Of a DNA stretch of 64,000 nt, positions 9,683 through 18,121 are shown in pieces (positions within the stretch are counted from its first letter, which is position 1; the number at the start of each line of letters is the position of its first letter). Made by a program: the position numbers and the translations under genes. The DNA is taken from NCBI RefSeq assembly GCF_013307435.2, contig NZ_CP102845.1, positions 4,631,501-4,695,500 on the forward strand, read 5' to 3'. The notes under the pieces were generated by a model that ran no database searches, was not told the origin of the DNA, and saw nothing but the letters and a program-made list of their open reading frames with translations. This stretch comes from Microvirga terrae. GTDB lineage: Bacteria > Pseudomonadota > Alphaproteobacteria > Rhizobiales > Beijerinckiaceae.

Positions 9683-9717
9683 GCGTTCCGCTTTTCGCCT
9701 CAATCCTCACCGACAAG

Positions 9718-9744
9718 CGGGGCCTCGCAAGACGGCCCCGTTTT
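9718..9744 (+). terminator. Rho-independent terminator of fba
   Basis: CGGGGCC (9718-9724) pairs with GGCCCCG (9734-9740) and is followed by TTTTCG, 35 bp after the fba stop. Confidence 0.85.
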
Positions 9745-9789
9745 CGTTATGGGAATGCTGTCTATCCTCTTTCGTGACCTCGAAGATCC

Positions 9790-10440
9790 ATGGCCGATAC
9801 CGCCGCCCGCCTCTACCTCATCACCCCCGTCCTGGAGGACGCCTCCTTCGCGCCGCGCCTGGCCGAGGCCTGCGCCACCGGAGCCGTGGCGGCCGTCCTG
9901 CTACGGCTCGGCTCCGCCGACGAGCGGAGCTTGATCAATCAGGTCAAGGCGCTCGCCCCGGCAGCGCAGGAGCATGGCGCGGCCGCGATCGTCTCAGCCG
10001 AAGGCGAGGCGGACCTTGCGACCGTTGCGGCCCGGGGCGGCGCCGACGGCGTGCATGTTCCGGGCGATCCGGCCCGCCTGCGCGAATTGCGAGACCGCCT
10101 GAAATCCGAGCGCGTCATCGGAGCCGGATCGATCCGAACCAAGGATGACGCAATGACCCTCGGCGAAGCCGGGGCCGACTACCTGCTCTTCGGCGAGCCG
10201 CGTCCGGACGGATCCGTGCCCTCTCTGGAGAGCGTGGTGGAGCGGGCCTCCTGGTGGGCCGAGATCTTCGAGACGCCGTGCGTGGCCTATGCGCCAAGCC
10301 TCGACGCGGTCGAGCCCCTGGCGGCCACGCAGGCGGAATTCGTCGCCTTGGGCGAGGCCGTCTGGTCCCATCCTGACGGGCCAGCGGCGGCCGTGAAGGC
10401 GGCCCTGGAGATCCTGAACCGGCAGGAGGCCTCGCGCTGA
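9790..10440 (+). CDS. ThiE-like protein (thiamine phosphate synthase family), active site altered
   Basis: A 216-residue TIM-barrel protein of the thiamine phosphate synthase/TenI family: LYLITPVLED at residues 8-17, AARGGADGVHVPGD near 77 and ERVIGAGSIRTKDDA near 108 fit the fold. However, the strands that normally carry VQ(F/L)REK and (I/L)NDR read AVLLRLGSADE and AIVSAEGE, so residues used for pyrophosphate and Mg binding in ThiE look replaced. The usual GSIFxT phosphate loop is GAGSIRT. I therefore treat it as a ThiE paralogue of unknown function rather than a proven synthase. It lies after the fba terminator and overlaps the next gene by one base. Confidence 0.75.
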   Translation: MADTAARLYLITPVLEDASFAPRLAEACATGAVAAVLLRLGSADERSLINQVKALAPAAQEHGAAAIVSAEGEADLATVAARGGADGVHVPGDPARLRELRDRLKSERVIGAGSIRTKDDAMTLGEAGADYLLFGEPRPDGSVPSLESVVERASWWAEIFETPCVAYAPSLDAVEPLAATQAEFVALGEAVWSHPDGPAAAVKAALEILNRQEASR

Positions 10441-11339
10441 TGCGGCTGTCCTGGATCATCGGCGGCGTTCTGCTGGCGGCTTCCGCGACCGCGAGCCCTG
10501 CCAAGGAGCTTGATCTCGCCTACGGGGCCTATCAGCGCGGCCTCTACGAAACGGCCTTCCGCGAAGCGACCCTGCGGCTGGAGAAGAACAACAACGATGC
10601 GGCTGCCATGACCCTCTTGGGCGAGCTCTACAATCAGGGCCTCGGGATCGCCATGGATCCCAAGAAGGCGTCCGAATGGTACCGCCTGGCGGCGCAGCGC
10701 GGCGACGCTAATGCGCTCGCGTCCCTGGGGCTGATGGCCCTCGACGGCCGCGGAATGGCCAAAAACGCCGGGCAGGGCCGCGCCTGGCTCGAAGAGGCCG
10801 CCGCCAAGGGCAACCCGCTGGCCTCCCACAATCTCGCCCTGCTCCTGCTCACCAGCGGCAACGACGCGGACCTGCAGAAGGCCGTCGAACTCCTGAAGAG
10901 GGCAGCCGCCGCGGAGATCCCGGATGCGCAGCATGCGCTCGGCGTGCTCTACCTCAAGGGCCGGGGCGTCGCTCGCAGTCCCGCGGATGCGGCCCGGCTG
11001 TTCGAGCGTGCCGCCCGCAACGGCAGCTCGGTCGGCGAAGTGGAATACGCGATCCTGCTCTTCAACGGGGACGGTGTTCCGGCCAGCGAATCCCAGGCCG
11101 CGCGCTATTTCCGCCGCGCCGCCGCCAAGGGCAATGCCATCGCGCAGAACCGTCTGGCCCGTCTCCTCGTCGCCGGTCGCGGCGTGCCCGCCAACAAGGT
11201 CGATGCGGCGGCCTGGCATATTCTGGCAGCCGCCCAGGGACTCGCCGACCCCTGGCTCGACGACGCGCTCAAGGACATGAGCGCCGAGGACCGCAAACGC
11301 GCCGAGAAGCTGGCTGCGGAGCGCCTCGGCATGCGCTGA
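10440..11339 (+). CDS. Sel1-repeat (tetratricopeptide-like) secreted protein
   Basis: A 299-residue protein with an N-terminal signal peptide (MRLSWIIGGVLLAASATASPA) and a chain of about six Sel1-like repeats with the A-x-x-x-Y/W-x-x-A-A-x-x-G pattern, for example ASEWYRLAAQRGDANALASL and AARLFERAARNGSSVGEVEY. Sel1 repeats act as protein-interaction scaffolds, in Rhizobiales often in envelope or polysaccharide regulation (the ExoR type is a shorter relative). The start codon overlaps the stop of the ThiE-like gene (TGATG), so the two are translationally coupled. Confidence 0.85.
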   Translation: MRLSWIIGGVLLAASATASPAKELDLAYGAYQRGLYETAFREATLRLEKNNNDAAAMTLLGELYNQGLGIAMDPKKASEWYRLAAQRGDANALASLGLMALDGRGMAKNAGQGRAWLEEAAAKGNPLASHNLALLLLTSGNDADLQKAVELLKRAAAAEIPDAQHALGVLYLKGRGVARSPADAARLFERAARNGSSVGEVEYAILLFNGDGVPASESQAARYFRRAAAKGNAIAQNRLARLLVAGRGVPANKVDAAAWHILAAAQGLADPWLDDALKDMSAEDRKRAEKLAAERLGMR

Positions 11340-11468
11340 GTGCATGAAATGCCCTGGGCCCGGGATCATTTGCGTCTCGGCCCGGTTGACCACCGCTTGA
11401 CGCAACTCGCCCCGTGGTCCATCGACCACACCTTCTATTGATATTCGCTCTTTGCCAGGACCTGCCCG

Positions 11469-12263
11469 ATGATCCGTTCGCCCCTCATGACCGTCATGAC
11501 CGATGCCGTGATGAAGGCTTCGCGCTCGCTCAAGCGCGATTTCGGCGAGGTCGAGAACCTGCAGGTCTCCCGCAAGGGCCCGGGCGATTTCGTCTCGGCG
11601 GCCGACCGCAAGGCGGAAAAGATCCTCCGCGAGGCGCTCGAGAAGGCGCGCCCCGGCTACGGCTTCATCATGGAGGAGGAAGGCGTGGTCGAGGGCACCG
11701 ACACGAGCCATCGCTGGCATATCGACCCGCTCGACGGCACCACGAACTTCCTGCACGGCCTGCCGCAATTCGCGATCTCGGTCGGGCTTGAGCGCGACGG
11801 ACAGATCGTCGCCGGCGTGATCTACGATCCGGCCAAGGACGAATTCTTCATCGCCGAGCGCGGCAAGGGCGCCTATCTCAACAACCGCCGCATCCGCGTG
11901 GCGGCCCGCGGCGACCTCGCCGATGCCGTCGTGGCCTGCGGCCTGCCCCATATCGGCCGGGGCGATCACGGCCTCTTCCTGCGCGAGACCGCCGCCGTGA
12001 TGGGCTATGTGGGCGGCATGCGCCGCTGGGGCGCCGCCTCCCTCGACCTCGCCTACGTGGCGTGCGGGCGCTTCGACGCCTATTGGGAACGGGGTCTGAA
12101 TTCCTGGGACATGGCGGCCGGCATCCTGATGGTCCGCGAGGCGGGCGGCTTCGTGTCCGACGCGGACGGCGGCAGCGACCCGATGGCCAAGGGCTCGATC
12201 GCCTGCGGCAACGAGGTCATGCATCGCGACCTGCTCAAGCTGCTGAAAAAAGCCAAAGGGTAG
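11469..12263 (+). CDS. suhB: Inositol-1-monophosphatase family protein (SuhB-like)
   Basis: A Mg-dependent phosphatase of 264 residues. Metal-binding motifs are clear: EEEGVVEG near residue 67, WHIDPLDGTTNFLHGLPQFA near 82 and NSWDMAAGILMVREAGG near 210. This class includes E. coli SuhB and acts on inositol phosphates or other small phosphomonoesters; the substrate is not determined by sequence. ATG at 11469 is chosen; later ATGs at codons 7 and 10 are also possible. Some 130 bp upstream contain no recognisable gene. Confidence 0.9.
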   Translation: MIRSPLMTVMTDAVMKASRSLKRDFGEVENLQVSRKGPGDFVSAADRKAEKILREALEKARPGYGFIMEEEGVVEGTDTSHRWHIDPLDGTTNFLHGLPQFAISVGLERDGQIVAGVIYDPAKDEFFIAERGKGAYLNNRRIRVAARGDLADAVVACGLPHIGRGDHGLFLRETAAVMGYVGGMRRWGAASLDLAYVACGRFDAYWERGLNSWDMAAGILMVREAGGFVSDADGGSDPMAKGSIACGNEVMHRDLLKLLKKAKG

Positions 12264-12347
12264 TCTTTCCGCCGACGATATTTCTGTTCGTGCCGGCCAA
12301 CGGGGACCATGGTCGCGCTTGATCCTTCGGACGGGCGCGGTCACATT

Positions 12348-12461
12348 AGCGCATCGTGCGGAAGAGTGGCCCCGGTTTTCCGCAGGGAACGATGCGCCGC
12401 TTCAGGGCGAGGAGCATCGGATCGATCCCGAAAGTGGATTCCACTTTTGGGTCCGAGGCTC
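12348..12461. repeat. Palindromic intergenic repeat, copy 3 (modules A-B)
   Basis: Module A (12348-12397, AGCGCATCGTGCGGAAGAGT to CGATGCGC) and module B (12412-12461, GAGCATCGG to CCGAGGCTC) lie between the phosphatase gene and the MotA-like gene, ending 36 bp before the latter's start codon. Confidence 0.85.
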
Positions 12462-12497
12462 TAGAGCAGGCCCGAAGCACGAACGCACAGGATAGCG

Positions 12498-13463
12498 ATG
12501 GCGGACCAACCCCTTACCCCACCGCGGATCTACCTGATCCGCATGGCGGTCTTCCTGGTTCTGGCAGGGTTTGTCGCCTTCATCCTCTACCGGCAGATCT
12601 GGGAGGCGTTCCAGGCCAATCCCGGCCTCAACGCGCTGATCCTGGGCGTCATGTTCATCGGCATCGTGCTGGCCATCCGGCAGGTCTGGCGGCTCTTTCC
12701 CGAAGTGCGGTGGGTCAACACCCTGCGGCAATCCGAAGACGGGCTCGTCGCCCCCTCCCCGCCGGTCCTGCTGGCGCCCCTCGCGGCTCTCCTCGGCAAC
12801 CGTCCCGGCCAGGCGGGCTTTTCCGTCGCCGCGACCCGCTCGGTACTCGATTCCATCGGGGCCCGCCTCGACGAGAGCCGGGAGATCGTGCGCTATCTCG
12901 CCGGCCTTCTGGTGTTCCTGGGCCTGCTCGGCACCTTCTGGGGCCTGATCGATACGGTGGGCTCGGTCGGGCGCATCATCTCGTCGCTGCGCACCGGCCA
13001 GGACACGGCAGTGCTCTTCGACGAGCTGAAGAACTCCCTGGCCGGCCCCCTGCAGGGCATGGGCCTGTCGTTCTCGGCTTCGCTCTTCGGCCTCGCGGGC
13101 TCCCTCGTCCTGGGCTTCCTCGACCTTCAGGCCGGCCAAGCTCAGAGCCGCTTTTACACGGAGCTGGAGGACTGGCTCGCCACCTCCACCATGGACACGC
13201 CGGCCGATACGTCCCTGCGCTCCGGCGCCACCTCGCACGACCTGACGGTGGCGCTGAACCGCCTCACCGCGGCCGTGAACGACGGTGCTGGCGGCCGGGC
13301 CGCGACCCAGGCCATGGCCAATCTGGCCGAGGGCGTGCAGGGTCTCGTGCAGCACATGCGCGCAGAGCAACAGATGATCCGCGACTGGGTCGAGGCTCAG
13401 GCTGCCCGCGAGAAGGAGCTCAAGCAGGTGCTCGACCGCCTCTCCCGTGAAAGGCTGCCCTGA
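12498..13463 (+). CDS. MotA/TolQ/ExbB-type proton channel protein
   Basis: A 321-residue membrane protein with two N-terminal TM segments (residues 11-31 and 43-62), a cytoplasmic stretch, and two further TM helices (LAGLLVFLGLLGTFWGLIDT near 140 and MGLSFSASLFGLAGSLVLGF near 195). The GLLGTFWGL and GLSFSASLFGLAGS blocks match the MotA/TolQ/ExbB channel family. It ends in a coiled coil. Its stop overlaps the start of the MotB-like partner (TGATG), so the two are translated together as one stator-like complex. No flagellar genes are nearby; the pair is probably a Rhizobiales housekeeping envelope motor of unknown role. Confidence 0.85.
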   Translation: MADQPLTPPRIYLIRMAVFLVLAGFVAFILYRQIWEAFQANPGLNALILGVMFIGIVLAIRQVWRLFPEVRWVNTLRQSEDGLVAPSPPVLLAPLAALLGNRPGQAGFSVAATRSVLDSIGARLDESREIVRYLAGLLVFLGLLGTFWGLIDTVGSVGRIISSLRTGQDTAVLFDELKNSLAGPLQGMGLSFSASLFGLAGSLVLGFLDLQAGQAQSRFYTELEDWLATSTMDTPADTSLRSGATSHDLTVALNRLTAAVNDGAGGRAATQAMANLAEGVQGLVQHMRAEQQMIRDWVEAQAAREKELKQVLDRLSRERLP

Positions 13464-14491
13464 TGCCGGTCTCGAGCGCAGGAGGCCGGCGGCGCGGGCG
13501 CGGCGGCCAGATCAATTACTGGCCTGGCTTCGTGGATGCCCTGTCGACGCTGCTGCTCGCCATCATCTTCCTGATCTCGGTCTTCACGGTGGGCCAGTTC
13601 TTCCTGTCCCGCGAGCTGTCGGGTCGCGACACGGTGCTCGACCGCCTCAACCGCCAGATCTCGGAACTGACCGACCTTCTCTCCCTCGAGCGCTCGAACC
13701 GGCGCACCATCGAGGACACGGTCACGTCCCTGCAGACCACCCTGCGCGCCAACGAGGCCGAGCGGGCGCGCCTGCAGAGCCTTCTCGACAGCGGCGGCGC
13801 CGCGCAGGTTCAGGCGCAGGAGCTGGGCACCCAGCTCGAAACCGAGCGTCAGGCCACCGGCCGGGCCCTGAGCCAGGTCGAGATCCTCAACCAGCAGATC
13901 GCCGCCATGCGCCGTCAGCTGGCCGCCCTCGAGGACGCCCTGTCCGCGTCCGAGAACAGGGACAAGGAAAGCCAGGCCCGCATCGCCGACCTCGGCAGCC
14001 GCCTCAACGTGGCTCTGGCCCAGAGGGTCCAGGAGCTCGCCCGCTACCGGTCCGACTTCTTCGGCCGCCTGCGGCAGATCCTCGGCAGCCGGCCCGACGT
14101 GCGCATCGTCGGCGACCGCTTCGTATTCCAGTCCGAGGTGCTTTTCCCGGCCGGCCAGGCCTTCCTCCGGCCGGAGGCCTCCGGCGAGATCGACCGCATC
14201 GCCTCCGCCCTCATCGAATTGGAGCGTCAGGTTCCGCCGGACATCCCCTGGGTGATCCGCGTCGACGGCCACACCGATCAGCGGCCCATCAACACCTCGC
14301 AGTTCCCGTCGAACTGGGCCCTGTCCTCCGCCCGCGCCATCGCGGTGGTGCAGGCGCTCGTCGCCCGCGGCGTCCAGCCCCAGCATCTCGTCGCCGCCGG
14401 CTTCGGCGAGTTCCAGCCCCTCGACAGCGGAACGACGGAGGAGGCCTATGCCCGCAACCGCCGTATCGAGCTGAAGCTCACGGAGCGGTGA
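13463..14491 (+). CDS. MotB/OmpA-domain peptidoglycan-binding protein with long coiled coil
   Basis: The 342-residue partner of the upstream channel protein. A basic N-terminus (GGRRRGRGGQ) precedes a single TM helix whose start, YWPGFVDALSTLLLAIIFLI, holds the Asp (about residue 25) expected for proton coupling in MotB. Residues 60-200 form a long Ala/Glu/Gln/Arg coiled coil. The C-terminal OmpA-like domain (VLFPAGQAFLRPEASGEI, RVDGHTDQRPI, SSARAIAVVQAL, NRRIELKLT) binds peptidoglycan. Longer than flagellar MotB in the coiled-coil part. Its 3' end overlaps the convergent aminopeptidase gene by 14 bp. Confidence 0.88.
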   Translation: MPVSSAGGRRRGRGGQINYWPGFVDALSTLLLAIIFLISVFTVGQFFLSRELSGRDTVLDRLNRQISELTDLLSLERSNRRTIEDTVTSLQTTLRANEAERARLQSLLDSGGAAQVQAQELGTQLETERQATGRALSQVEILNQQIAAMRRQLAALEDALSASENRDKESQARIADLGSRLNVALAQRVQELARYRSDFFGRLRQILGSRPDVRIVGDRFVFQSEVLFPAGQAFLRPEASGEIDRIASALIELERQVPPDIPWVIRVDGHTDQRPINTSQFPSNWALSSARAIAVVQALVARGVQPQHLVAAGFGEFQPLDSGTTEEAYARNRRIELKLTER

Positions 14492-15446
14492 GCCGCGCAA
14501 ACCGGTCCGTCGCGGCCACGATGGTCTCGGTCATACCCGGATCGCGCGCGTCGTGCCCGGCCGCGGCCACGACAATGAGTTCGCTGCCGGGCCAGTGCCG
14601 TTGAAGGCTCCAGGGCGTCACGAGCGGACCCCCGATATCGAGCCGGCCGTGGATCAGGATGCCGGGAATGTCGGCAAGGCGGCCGGCGTCGCGCAGCAGA
14701 GCCCCCTCCTCGAGGCAGGCGCGATGGCGCCAGTAATGGGTGACGAGGCGCGCGAACCCCAAGCGGAATGCCTGATCCTCATACCGGGGATGGGGCTTGT
14801 GGCCCGGATGCACCGCCACGAGGGCCATTTCCCAGTCGCACCAGTTCCGTGCGGCCTTCTCGTGGACGACAGGATCCGGATCCATGAGAAGGCGGTGATA
14901 GGCCTCAGGGAAGCTTCCCTCCCGATCCGTCTCCGGGACGCCTGCCCTGAACCGGCTCCACGCCTCGGGAAAAAAGGCCCCGACGCCCCGGGTAATCCAG
15001 TCGATCTCGGCCATCGTGGTGGTGGCGATGCTGAACAGCACCATGGCCGAAACACGCTTCGAATGTCGCTCGGCATAGGCGAGCGCCAGGGTCGAGCCCC
15101 AAGAGCCGCCCAGCAGCAGCCAGCGCTCGACCCCGAGATGCTGCCGCAGCCGTTCGATATCGGCGATCAGATGGGCGGTCGTGTTGGTGGACAGGTCGAT
15201 GCCGGGTTCGCTCGCATGGGGTGTGCTCCGCCCGCTGCCGCGCTGATCGAACAGCACGATTCGGTAGACGCTCGGATCGAAGCTGCGCCGCGCATTCGCG
15301 GTGCAGCCTGAGCCGGGACCTCCGTGGAGAACGAGGGCCGGCTGTCCGGCCGGATTTCCGCAGACTTCCCAGTAGACGCAATGCCCGTCCCCGACGTCGA
15401 GCATGCCGGCGTCGAAGGGTTCGATAGGTGGGTAAAGATCGGGCAT
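14478..15446 (-). CDS. pip: Prolyl aminopeptidase
   Basis: Alpha/beta-hydrolase that removes N-terminal proline from peptides (S33 family). The 322-residue protein has the oxyanion motif VLHGGPGSG near residue 39, the FDQRGSGRSTPHA block near 67 that is diagnostic of prolyl iminopeptidases, the nucleophile LLGGSWGSTLALAYA near 111, HGRLDIGGP near 270 for the acid and AAAGHDARD near 297 for the catalytic His. ATG 15446 is chosen since the family begins with LYPPIEPFDAGML; an in-frame ATG at 15479 would add 11 residues. Convergent with the MotB-like gene. Confidence 0.93.
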   Translation of the reverse strand: MPDLYPPIEPFDAGMLDVGDGHCVYWEVCGNPAGQPALVLHGGPGSGCTANARRSFDPSVYRIVLFDQRGSGRSTPHASEPGIDLSTNTTAHLIADIERLRQHLGVERWLLLGGSWGSTLALAYAERHSKRVSAMVLFSIATTTMAEIDWITRGVGAFFPEAWSRFRAGVPETDREGSFPEAYHRLLMDPDPVVHEKAARNWCDWEMALVAVHPGHKPHPRYEDQAFRLGFARLVTHYWRHRACLEEGALLRDAGRLADIPGILIHGRLDIGGPLVTPWSLQRHWPGSELIVVAAAGHDARDPGMTETIVAATDRFARLTAP

Positions 15447-15500
15447 GAGCCGTGTTCTAGCATGCCCGGACGGGCACACCAGAACGGCAGACCTTCGCGC

Positions 15501-15674
15501 TTACCTCTTCCCAAGAGCCAGCGCGACGTCATGGACCTGATCGCCGACGCGTCGGATGGTGTCGACGACCTGCTGGCGCGGGACGTTCCAGCGGTCGGAC
15601 CAGTACTGGAGATCCCACGGCTCGAGGACGTTGATGCGGGGGGAATCCTGAGGGTGCCTCCTGCTGACCACCAT
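15501..15674 (-). CDS. DUF3606 domain small protein
   Basis: A 57-residue protein containing the DUF3606 core: INVLEPWDLQYWSDRWNVPR then QQVVDTIRRVGDQVHDVALA. These small acidic/helical proteins are abundant in Hyphomicrobiales and have no established function. The start at 15674 has an excellent Shine-Dalgarno (GGGAGGACGGC then ATG); a longer frame begins at 15722 but lacks one. It lies between the ABC exporter (upstream, same strand) and the aminopeptidase. Confidence 0.75.
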   Translation of the reverse strand: MVVSRRHPQDSPRINVLEPWDLQYWSDRWNVPRQQVVDTIRRVGDQVHDVALALGKR

Positions 15675-15755
15675 GCCGTCCTCCCGGCCGGACGAATCGC
15701 CTGTGCAGGTCCTGTCTCCCATGAAAGCATGGCAAACATGGGTCGGGCGGAGACT

Positions 15756-17555
15756 TTATTCGGCCGCCTCGTGATGCTCCTCGGCGCTCGTGAACTGGAG
15801 CCTGGCCAAACGGGCATAGAGACCGCCCTGGGCAAGGAGCGTCTCATGGGTGCCCTCCTCGACGATCACGCCCTTGTCCATGACCAGGATGCGGTCGGCG
15901 GAGCGCACGGTAGCCAGGCGATGGGCGATGACCAGAGTGGTGCGGCCTTCCATCAGCCGGTCGAGGGCGGTCTGGACCTTGCGCTCGCTCTCCGCGTCGA
16001 GCGCCGAGGTCGCCTCGTCGAGGAGCAGGATCGGGGCGTCCTTGAGAATCGCCCGGGCGATGGCGAGACGCTGGCGCTGGCCGCCCGACAGGGTCACGCC
16101 GCGCTCGCCGATCATGGACCGGTAGCCCTCCGGCAGGGCCTGGATGAAGCCGTCCGCGGAGGCGAGTTCGGCAGCGCGGCGCACCTCCTCCTCGCTGGCG
16201 TCGGGGCGGCCGTAGCGGATGTTGTCGAGGACGGAGGCGGCGAAGATCGTCGGCTCCTGAGGCACGAGGGCCATACGGGCTCGCAGGGCAAAGGGGTCCG
16301 CCTCCTGGATCGCCACCCCGTCGACCCGGATCGTTCCAGCTTGAGGATCGTAGAAGCGCAGCAGCAGTTGAAGGATCGTGCTCTTGCCGGCTCCCGAGGG
16401 CCCGACGATGGCGACCCGCTCTCCGGATTGCACGGCAAAGCTCAGGCCGTGGACCGCGCGCTGGTCGGCCCGGGTCGGATAGGCGAAGTGCACATCCGTG
16501 AAAGCCACCGTGCCGAGCGGCGGCTCCGGCAGCGCTTCGGGTTGGCGCGGCCGCTCCACGGCCGGCTTCGCGGCAAGGATCTCGCCCAGGCGCTCCGCAG
16601 CGCCGGCCGCCTGGGCGAGTTCGCCGTAGACCTCCGAGAGCTGGCCGAGAGAACTTGCGGCAAAGACCGCATAGAGCACGAACTGCGACAGGCGCCCGCC
16701 GGTCATCTGCCCGGCCAGGACGTCCTGGGCGCCGTACCAGAGCACGCCGACCACGCTCGCCGAGATCAGGAAGATGCCGGCCCCGGTCAGGAAGGCCCGC
16801 ATGGTGGTCGACAGCCTGGCCGCGTCGAAAGCGTCCTCGGCGGCTGCAGCGAAGCGGGCGGCGGTGAGGCTCTCCATGCCGAACGCCTGCATGGTCCTGA
16901 CAGCCCCGATCGCCTCCGCGGCATAAGCGGAAGCATCCGCGAGGCGGTCCTGGGCGGCGCGCGAGCGCCGCCGCACGGCCCGGCCGGAGAAGACCAGGGG
17001 CAGGACGATGACCGGGATGGCGAGAAGCACGAGCGCCGAGAGCTTCGGGCTCGTGATGATCATGAGGACGGTCGCGCCAAGAAAGAGGAAGAGATTGCGC
17101 AGGGCGATCGAAATGCTGACCCCGAAAGCCGCCTTGACCTGGGTGGTGTCCGCGGTGAGCCGGGAGACGATCTCACCGCTCTTGGTCTGGTCGAAGAAGG
17201 CGGGATCGAGGGAAGTCAGGTGCCGGAACACGGCGGAGCGCAGGTCGGCCACGACCCGTTCGCCGAGGGTGATGACGCAGTAGTAGCGAAGGGCGCTCGC
17301 CAGGGCGAGCACGCCCACGACCACGACCAGCAGGGCGAAATAGGCGTTGATGTAGGCCCGGCCCTGTTCCGAGAAGCCGAAATCGATGACCCGCCTGACC
17401 GCGATCGGCACGACCAGAGTGGCAGCCGACGCCATGGCGAGGGCAACCAGCGCCGCCGCGATCCGCCCCTTGTAAGCCAGGCCGTAGGGAACGAGCGGCT
17501 TCAGGGCGCTCAGCGCAGCCTTGGGGCGGTTCTGCCCTTGGGAATGGTCGGCCAT
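15756..17555 (-). CDS. ABC transporter, fused permease and ATPase (MsbA/LipA-like exporter)
   Basis: A 599-residue half-transporter with six predicted TM helices (residues 30-300) joined to a nucleotide-binding domain. The ATPase part has Walker A VGPSGAGKST near 385, the Q-loop VPQEPTIFA, signature LSGGQRQRLAIARAIL near 488, Walker B ILLLDEATSALD near 510 and the switch His in VIAHRLATV. It works as a homodimer or heterodimer. It belongs to the MsbA/multidrug exporter class; lipid or drug substrate cannot be told. It appears monocistronic. Confidence 0.9.
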   Translation of the reverse strand: MADHSQGQNRPKAALSALKPLVPYGLAYKGRIAAALVALAMASAATLVVPIAVRRVIDFGFSEQGRAYINAYFALLVVVVGVLALASALRYYCVITLGERVVADLRSAVFRHLTSLDPAFFDQTKSGEIVSRLTADTTQVKAAFGVSISIALRNLFLFLGATVLMIITSPKLSALVLLAIPVIVLPLVFSGRAVRRRSRAAQDRLADASAYAAEAIGAVRTMQAFGMESLTAARFAAAAEDAFDAARLSTTMRAFLTGAGIFLISASVVGVLWYGAQDVLAGQMTGGRLSQFVLYAVFAASSLGQLSEVYGELAQAAGAAERLGEILAAKPAVERPRQPEALPEPPLGTVAFTDVHFAYPTRADQRAVHGLSFAVQSGERVAIVGPSGAGKSTILQLLLRFYDPQAGTIRVDGVAIQEADPFALRARMALVPQEPTIFAASVLDNIRYGRPDASEEEVRRAAELASADGFIQALPEGYRSMIGERGVTLSGGQRQRLAIARAILKDAPILLLDEATSALDAESERKVQTALDRLMEGRTTLVIAHRLATVRSADRILVMDKGVIVEEGTHETLLAQGGLYARLARLQFTSAEEHHEAAE

Positions 17556-17612
17556 GACACCTTACGTCTTCGGGAATTGCGACATCGGGCGGTTTAGCAC
17601 CTTTAGCCCGGC

Positions 17613-17641
17613 TTGTTTCAAGGTCTTAAGTGAGGTATAGG
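17613..17641 (+). promoter_or_regulatory. Predicted sigma70 promoter of rpmE
   Basis: TTGTTT (17613-17618), a 17-bp spacer and TATAGG (17636-17641) lie about 73 bp upstream of the rpmE start codon. Confidence 0.45.
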
Positions 17642-17713
17642 CGCGCATTCATCAATTCAGGCTCGATCTCAACATTGCGGGCTGACCAGATCTGGCTGGC
17701 CGCAAGAAGGACT

Positions 17714-17959
17714 ATGGCAATGGCGCGCAAAGAAACCGATCATCCCGACTACCACTTCATCAAAGTGGTCATGACCAACGGCACCGAGTACACGACCCGC
17801 TCGACCTACGGCAAAGAGGGCGACACCCTCAACCTCGACATCGACCCGAACACCCACCCGGCCTGGACCGGCGGCCAGCAGCAGCTGCTCGACCGTGGCG
17901 GTCGCGTGTCGCGCTTCAACTCGAAGTTCGGCGGCCTGGGCCTCGGCGGCAAGAAGTAA
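17714..17959 (+). CDS. rpmE: 50S ribosomal protein L31 (cysteine-free type)
   Basis: An 81-residue L31. [44 protein letters not shown] and the C-terminal [14 protein letters not shown] are typical of alphaproteobacterial L31. It has no cysteine, so it is the zinc-independent (C-minus) form. ATG 17714 is chosen because AAGAAGGA precedes it; a longer frame reaches 17630 but would cover the promoter. Single-gene transcript: promoter upstream and a perfect terminator downstream. Confidence 0.95.
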   Translation: MAMARKETDHPDYHFIKVVMTNGTEYTTRSTYGKEGDTLNLDIDPNTHPAWTGGQQQLLDRGGRVSRFNSKFGGLGLGGKK

Positions 17960-17996
17960 GCTGGCGCCTCGCGTCGGTTTCTTCAGACCGGAATGC

Positions 17997-18023
17997 AAAA
18001 GCCCCGCTTCGGCGGGGCTTTTT
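17997..18023 (+). terminator. Rho-independent terminator of rpmE
   Basis: GCCCCGC (18001-18007), a TTCG loop and GCGGGGC (18012-18018), flanked by AAAA and a T-run, 38 bp after the rpmE stop. Confidence 0.92.
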
Positions 18024-18121
18024 CTTGGCTCATTCTCTTGCCCTGGCCAGGAACGCCGCAGTGTAACGCCGCCATCGCCGAGCTTGTCCGGGCGATGGCG
18101 ACCCGGGCCGGGCCAAAGCCG

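Noticed and set aside
9790..10440. TPP riboswitch ahead of the ThiE-like gene
   Set aside because: The 50 bp between the fba terminator and the start are too short and lack the conserved THI-box core.
12498..14491. Zorya anti-phage system
   Set aside because: Only a MotA/MotB-like pair is present. No ZorC, helicase/nuclease ZorD or ZorE lies within reach, and the neighbours are housekeeping genes.
15324..17597. 757-codon open frame on the plus strand opposite the ABC exporter
   Set aside because: The minus strand has intact Walker and signature motifs; the plus reading is Gly/Arg/Glu-rich shadow sequence.
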